Source: Roseburia sp. CAG:309
GTDB lineage: Bacteria; Bacillota; Clostridia; Lachnospirales; Lachnospiraceae
Assembly: GCA_000434115.1 (NCBI GenBank)
Contig: FR894069.1
Location: 6,720-25,236 of the forward strand
Length of the DNA: 18,517 nucleotides
Direction of reading: 5' to 3'
Shown here: positions 14,839 through 18,517 of the stretch, piece by piece
Numbering within the stretch: position 1 is the stretch's first letter
Layout: each line of letters starts with the position of its first letter
Notes under the pieces: generated by a model
Told to the model about the DNA's origin: nothing
The model's database searches: none
The model's input: only the letters and a program-made list of their open reading frames with translations
Translations under genes and position numbers: made by a program

Positions 14839-15952
14839 AATGATGCAGGTGTATTATCATGACAAACTGGTCGGAACACTTGCAAGAACCAAAAACTGGA
14901 AAATAGCTTTTGCGTACGATGAAGAGTGGCTGAAAAGCGGATTTGCGGTCAGTCCATTTTCACTGCCATTGAAAAAACAGGTTTTTGTGCCGGAGAAAGA
15001 TTATTTTGGCGGTTTGTTTGGTGCTTTTGCCGACAGCCTGCCGGATGCGTGGGGACGGCTTTTGCTGGAACGTGTGCTGAAAAAAACGGGGAAAAATCCG
15101 GAAGAATACGGGATGCTGGATCGATTGGCAATAATTGGGGATTCCGGGATGGGAGCCTTGACCTACAGACCGGCAAAGGAGTCAGAAAAGGCTGTCTGGG
15201 AAGAAGATTATGATGTGCTGGCAGAACAGTGTAAAAAAATATTGCTGACGCAGTATTCAGAAAAACTGGATGACATCTACCGTCTGGGAGGCAGCAGCGG
15301 AGGAGCGCGGCCGAAGATTATGACAAAAGTGGATGGAGAGGACTGGATCATTAAATTTCCGGCGCATGTGGATAGAGAAGATGTTGGAAAAATGGAGTAT
15401 GACTACTATCTTTGTGCATTAAAATGTGGAATTGAGATGAGTCAATGCAGATTATTTGATTCGGAAAAGTGTGAAGGTTATTTTGGCACGAAACGATTTG
15501 ACCGCAAAACGGATGGCAGTAAAATCCATATGCTTACGGCTTCGGCGATTCTTGAGATGGATTTTGAGCAGCCGGTGTTAGACTATGCGGATTTAATGAA
15601 ACTGACGCGAATCCTTACAGAAAATAATAGGACGGATATGGAAGAGATGTACCGTCGGATGTGTTTTAATGTGTATGCTCACAACCGTGACGATCATGCC
15701 AAGAATTTTTCCTTTTTATATGAGGAAGAAAAGGGTTGGCGGCTTAGTCCGGCATACGATCTGACTTACAGTGCGACATATTATGGTGAGCATACAACGA
15801 CAATAGCCGGAAATGGACGGAATCCGTCGGAAAAAGAATTGATCGAAGTGGGAACCGGTGCGGGATTAGAGGAAGAATTTTGCAGGGAAACCGCTCGAAA
15901 TATGTATGAAGTAATAAACGAAACATTAAACTGTTATTTAGAAAAGAGTTGA
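14825..15952 (+). CDS. HipA-family serine/threonine kinase toxin
   Basis: 375 residues, shorter than E. coli HipA (440). GAGGAGG lies 6 bases before the ATG. Order of motifs: an N-terminal couple_hipA-like subdomain (VYYHDKLVGTL at 9-19, SPFSLPL at 43-49), FGAFADSLPDAWGRLLLE (65-82), the glycine/serine loop GGSSGGARPK (155-164), Lys177 in WIIKFP, Glu191 in MEYDYY, catalytic NRDDHAKNFSFL (287-298) and the AYDL metal motif with Asp312. All kinase residues expected for activity are present. HipA in E. coli phosphorylates glutamyl-tRNA synthetase and causes persistence; targets in other families differ, so the target here is unknown. Paired with the HipB-like regulator upstream. Confidence 0.9.
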   Translation: MKPNKMMQVYYHDKLVGTLARTKNWKIAFAYDEEWLKSGFAVSPFSLPLKKQVFVPEKDYFGGLFGAFADSLPDAWGRLLLERVLKKTGKNPEEYGMLDRLAIIGDSGMGALTYRPAKESEKAVWEEDYDVLAEQCKKILLTQYSEKLDDIYRLGGSSGGARPKIMTKVDGEDWIIKFPAHVDREDVGKMEYDYYLCALKCGIEMSQCRLFDSEKCEGYFGTKRFDRKTDGSKIHMLTASAILEMDFEQPVLDYADLMKLTRILTENNRTDMEEMYRRMCFNVYAHNRDDHAKNFSFLYEEEKGWRLSPAYDLTYSATYYGEHTTTIAGNGRNPSEKELIEVGTGAGLEEEFCRETARNMYEVINETLNCYLEKS

Positions 15953-15960
15953 ACAAACAA

Positions 15961-16890
15961 ATGAAGAACAAAAAGAATTTCATGACAAAAACCTGGGTGG
16001 TCGTCGTTGGAGCGATGATCTGCTGTACGTTGTGGGGAAGTGCATTCCCATGTATCAAGATCGGCTATCGCATGATGGAGATTGCGGCGGCAGATACAGC
16101 ATCCCAGATATTATATGCAGGATATCGATTTACACTAGCGGGTGTACTGACTGTTGTTTTAGGAAGCATTCTACAGCGGAAAATATTGCTGCCAAAGCGG
16201 AGTGCTCTCGGAAAAATTGGGCTTTTGAGCCTTTTGCAGACGGTACTGCAATATTTATTTTTCTATATCGGACTGGCGCACACGACAGGGGTAAAAGCCT
16301 CAATCATCGAAGCGGTCAGTACATTTGTGGCGATCCTTGTCGCCGGCTACCTGTTTCATCAGGAAACCGTGACTCCGCGCAAGATGATCGGCTGTCTGAT
16401 CGGATTTGCCGGCGTGGTGCTTGTTAATGTCGCAGGAAGTGGAATGGACTTTCATTTTTCGCCGGCAGGAGACGGGTGCATTCTATTGTCGACGGTTGCC
16501 TATGCGTTTTCATCCGTTTGTATGAAGCGGTTTTCGCAAAAAGAAGACCCTGTCATGCTGAGCGGATATCAATTTATACTGGGTGGTATTGTTATGATTG
16601 CCTGCGGAGCTGCCATGGGCGGTCATTTGAAAGCATTTACCGTGAGTGCGGCAGCGCTGCTCATTTATATGGCAATGATCTCCGCGGTGGCGTATTCTCT
16701 GTGGGGAATGCTGCTCAAATACAATCCGGTGTCAAAAGTAACGGTATTTGGTTTTATGAATCCGGTGATCGGCGTTATTTTGTCCGCTCTTTTACTGAAC
16801 GAAACCGAGTCGCTGGGCGTGAGCAGTGTGCTGGCACTTGGACTGGTGTGCGTGGGGATTTACATTGTAAATGCTAAGGGCAAGGAATGA
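15961..16890 (+). CDS. DMT superfamily (EamA-type) transporter
   Basis: 309 residues from the ATG at 15961; a TTG at 15949 overlapping the hipA stop is an alternative, and neither has a strong ribosome site (GAAAAGAG at 15941-15948 is nearest). Ten hydrophobic segments form two EamA repeats of about 140 residues. The first begins with CCTLWGSAFPCIKIGY, the typical WG-x-x-F/P start, and ends VLVNVAGSG; the second begins LLSTVAYAFSSVCMKR and includes YSLWGMLLKYNPVSKVTVFG, NPVIGVILSALLLNE and the final helix LVCVGIYIVNAKGKE. The family exports amino acids, metabolites or drugs; substrate unknown. Only 8 bases separate it from hipA, so it may be carried on the same transcript. Confidence 0.88.
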   Translation: MKNKKNFMTKTWVVVVGAMICCTLWGSAFPCIKIGYRMMEIAAADTASQILYAGYRFTLAGVLTVVLGSILQRKILLPKRSALGKIGLLSLLQTVLQYLFFYIGLAHTTGVKASIIEAVSTFVAILVAGYLFHQETVTPRKMIGCLIGFAGVVLVNVAGSGMDFHFSPAGDGCILLSTVAYAFSSVCMKRFSQKEDPVMLSGYQFILGGIVMIACGAAMGGHLKAFTVSAAALLIYMAMISAVAYSLWGMLLKYNPVSKVTVFGFMNPVIGVILSALLLNETESLGVSSVLALGLVCVGIYIVNAKGKE

Positions 16891-16920
16891 TTTTTGAAAA
16901 ACGGGGCAAATGGTGTGCTG

Positions 16921-16926
16921 TATAAT
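16921..16926 (+). promoter_or_regulatory. Possible -10 box before the AAA_14 gene
   Basis: TATAAT at 16921-16926, 15 bases before the start codon at 16942, with no good -35 at 16-18 bases (TTGAAA lies 21 bases upstream). The position so close to GGAGGTG (16928-16934) would give an almost leaderless message. Weak. Confidence 0.25.
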
Positions 16927-16941
16927 TGGAGGTGCAGGAAC

Positions 16942-18006
16942 ATGTATAGAAAAGACTCTGTTGCGGTTGGCGAATGGATTAAAAATTCGAATAAGGCATT
17001 ATTAATAACGGGAGCACGGCAGATAGGGAAAACCTGGCTTATACGAGATGAGATTAGCAAGAGCAGTTATACGAAGTTTGAAGTGAATTTTATTGATCAA
17101 CCGGGTATGGTAGAATATTTGAATGCAGAAATGAGTGCAGAAGAGTTTTTGGTTAAATTAAAAATGATTATGCCGGAAGATTGTAAGGCTCATCAAACCG
17201 TTGTGTTTTTTGTATATCTTATTGTCGGTGGGATGCCGGATGCAGTAAAAATGTATGTTAAAACAAAAGATATTAGAGAAGTTGATATGGTGCAGCGAGA
17301 TATCATAGCACTTTATAAAGAGGTTTTTACGCAGTACGAAATTGAAGATAAAAAACTTAAATTGAAGTCAATATATGATATTATTCCTGCGGAGCTAAAT
17401 AAGCAGAATAAGAAGTTCGTTTTTACTATGTTAGATAAAGAACTTAAATTTGATCGATATGAAAATAGCTTTTTATGGTTAAAAGATGCGGGTGTGGCTT
17501 TGCCGGTTTATAATGTTGATGCGCCGGTGATTCCACTTATGGCAAGCAAGAGCAGTAATGTATTTCGCTTATTCTCAAGCGATATCGGACTGCTTACAAG
17601 TGCTTATCCGGCGGAAACAAAGGTAGAATTAATAAATAAAAACGGAGAAGTAAATAATGGTGCACATTTTGAAAATGTTGTCGCACAGCAATTAACAGCC
17701 AATGGATTTGAGCCATATTTCTGCAAAAAGAGTAAAATGGGCGAGATGGATTTTGTGATAGAAATGAGCGGAAAAGTTGTTCCGATTGAAGTCAAATCCG
17801 GAAAATCCTACAAAACACATAAGGCTTTGGATAATTTTATGAATGTGCCACAGTACCATATCGAGAAAGCCTATGTTTTTTCAGTTGGAAACGTGGAAAC
17901 AGAGGGGAATGTGATATATCTCCCAATTTATATGTGCTATCTTTTGAAAGAAACCAAGAGTTTCCAAAATGTTGATAGAACACGTTTTTTTGTTTCAAAA
18001 TGTTGA
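16942..18006 (+). CDS. AAA_14/DUF4143 ATPase with internal in-frame deletion
   Basis: 354 residues; GGAGGTG (16928-16934) sets the ATG at 16942. The start MYRKDSVAVGEWI, Walker A GARQIGKT (24-31) and strand QTVVFF (85-90) match the AAA_14 domain. Normally the strand runs straight into Asp-Glu of Walker B (FFDEIQE); here residue 91 jumps to VYLIVGGMPDAV, which in relatives lies about 100 residues later. The lost part holds Walker B, sensor 1 and the arginine region, so ATP hydrolysis should be dead. The C-terminal DUF4143 half is intact, with a PD-(D/E)XK-like set: Glu244, GEMD (267-270) and PIEVKSGK (281-288). Full-length relatives have about 430-460 residues. AT-rich compared with neighbours, which suggests transfer. 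The frame stays open to the end, so it may still be expressed. Confidence 0.75.
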   Translation: MYRKDSVAVGEWIKNSNKALLITGARQIGKTWLIRDEISKSSYTKFEVNFIDQPGMVEYLNAEMSAEEFLVKLKMIMPEDCKAHQTVVFFVYLIVGGMPDAVKMYVKTKDIREVDMVQRDIIALYKEVFTQYEIEDKKLKLKSIYDIIPAELNKQNKKFVFTMLDKELKFDRYENSFLWLKDAGVALPVYNVDAPVIPLMASKSSNVFRLFSSDIGLLTSAYPAETKVELINKNGEVNNGAHFENVVAQQLTANGFEPYFCKKSKMGEMDFVIEMSGKVVPIEVKSGKSYKTHKALDNFMNVPQYHIEKAYVFSVGNVETEGNVIYLPIYMCYLLKETKSFQNVDRTRFFVSKC

Positions 18007-18007
18007 T
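17965..18007 (+). repeat. 12-bp direct repeat CAAAATGTTGAT at the 3' end of the DUF4143 gene
   Basis: Copies at 17965-17976 and 17996-18007, 31 bp apart, with a run of seven T (17985-17991) between. The second copy supplies the stop codon. The last 16 residues of the protein come from this duplicated tail. Confidence 0.6.
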
Positions 18008-18010
18008 GAT

Positions 18011-18517
18011 TTATTTCCTTCCCGTCTTCACTACCGGCACCGGCGTATCATCCGTTGCATCCAGATTATTGATATATTTTCGCGTCTCGGCGACAATGAC
18101 CGGCGACAGGAGAAGCACGGCGATCAAGTTTGGAATCGCCATCAGAGCATTGAGCACATCGGCGATCAGCCAGACGAGATCGAGCGCAATGACGGGTGCG
18201 ATAAGTGCCACTAATATGTATAAAATGCGGTAAGGGACGAGTGCTTTTTTACCGGCAAAATATTCGACACAGCGCTCGCCGTAATATGCCCATCCGAGTG
18301 TGGTGGAAAAAGCAAAACAGATGATTCCGACGACGAGGATCAATGGCCCGAGAATTGAGATCTGTCCAAATGCAAGCGTCGTCAGGATTCCTCCGTCGGT
18401 AATCTCATTGGCATTGATCGATGGATTTTTCATGATCGTGGAAACCAGCACGAGTCCGGTCATCAGGCAGACCACAACGGTATCCCAGAACGTACCGGTC
18501 GAAGAAACAAGTGCCTG
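18011..18517 (-). CDS. Alanine/glycine:cation symporter (AGCS) family protein, C-terminal part
   Basis: 168 residues; the frame is open to the edge of the window, so the N-terminal two thirds are missing. The segment QALVSSTGTFWDTVVVCLMT is the conserved AGCS helix (usual form VxPFxDTxVVCTxTAL), followed by FAFSTTLGWAYYGERCVEYF, a hallmark of the family, and helices near the C-terminus (LIADVLNALMAIPNLIAVL). These carriers import alanine or glycine with Na+ or H+. A hydrophilic tail with DATDDTPVPVVKTG ends the protein. Convergent with the DUF4143 gene, 4 bases apart. Confidence 0.9.
   Translation of the reverse strand, partial: QALVSSTGTFWDTVVVCLMTGLVLVSTIMKNPSINANEITDGGILTTLAFGQISILGPLILVVGIICFAFSTTLGWAYYGERCVEYFAGKKALVPYRILYILVALIAPVIALDLVWLIADVLNALMAIPNLIAVLLLSPVIVAETRKYINNLDATDDTPVPVVKTGRK

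Noticed and set aside
1..18517. CRISPR arrays, tRNA, rRNA, riboswitches
   Set aside because: No regularly spaced repeats, tRNA-like cloverleaf with conserved arms, rRNA segments or known riboswitch cores were seen by eye.

Overview
The window comes from a low-to-moderate GC Gram-positive anaerobe, most likely a Clostridia member of the Lachnospiraceae (gut commensal type). I infer this from the AGGAGG-like ribosome sites, the TTGACA/TATAAT-type promoters, and the gene families present: Vat-like acetyltransferase, PD-(D/E)XK transposase-family protein, AAA_14/DUF4143 ATPase, BspA-like leucine-rich protein and AGCS symporter. No rRNA, tRNA, CRISPR array or complete insertion sequence is visible.

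Layout. 1-1681: end of an isoprenylcysteine methyltransferase-like membrane enzyme, then an acyltransferase-3 membrane protein. 1703-2711: AT-rich graveyard of a toxin-antitoxin-like cassette (HTH antitoxin relic, AbiEi-type relic) fused to the tail of a DUF998-like membrane protein. 2740-3285: small flavodoxin/FMN reductase. 3386-4342: strong promoter with two operators, a decapitated flavodoxin relic and an intact Vat-family acetyltransferase. 4345-5109: PHP-domain phosphoesterase on the minus strand. 5186-6203: a doubtful small ORF and an internally deleted gene of unknown function bracketed by a 14-bp inverted repeat. 6382-12349: one tight plus-strand run of four genes: a core-deleted Rpn-type protein, a Lon-like AAA+ ATPase without a protease domain, SbcD and SbcC. 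12362-13489: SLC13/CitM-like permease (minus). 13667-14405: frameshifted leucine-rich surface protein. 14435-16890: HipB/HipA-like module behind a consensus promoter and a 32-bp perfect palindrome, followed by a DMT exporter. 16942-18006: AAA_14/DUF4143 protein with a large in-frame deletion. 18011-18517: end of an alanine/glycine:cation symporter (minus).

Two themes stand out. First, the AAA+-SbcD-SbcC run looks like a co-expressed DNA-processing unit in which a Lon-type ATPase motor is coupled to the SbcCD nuclease; this pairing is the best candidate here for something undescribed. Second, at least seven accessory genes carry internal deletions, truncations or frameshifts, and most belong to defence, toxin-antitoxin or mobile-element families. 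Housekeeping genes beside them are intact. This suggests a region of repeated acquisition and deletion. All family assignments are from motif recognition by eye; no database search was run.
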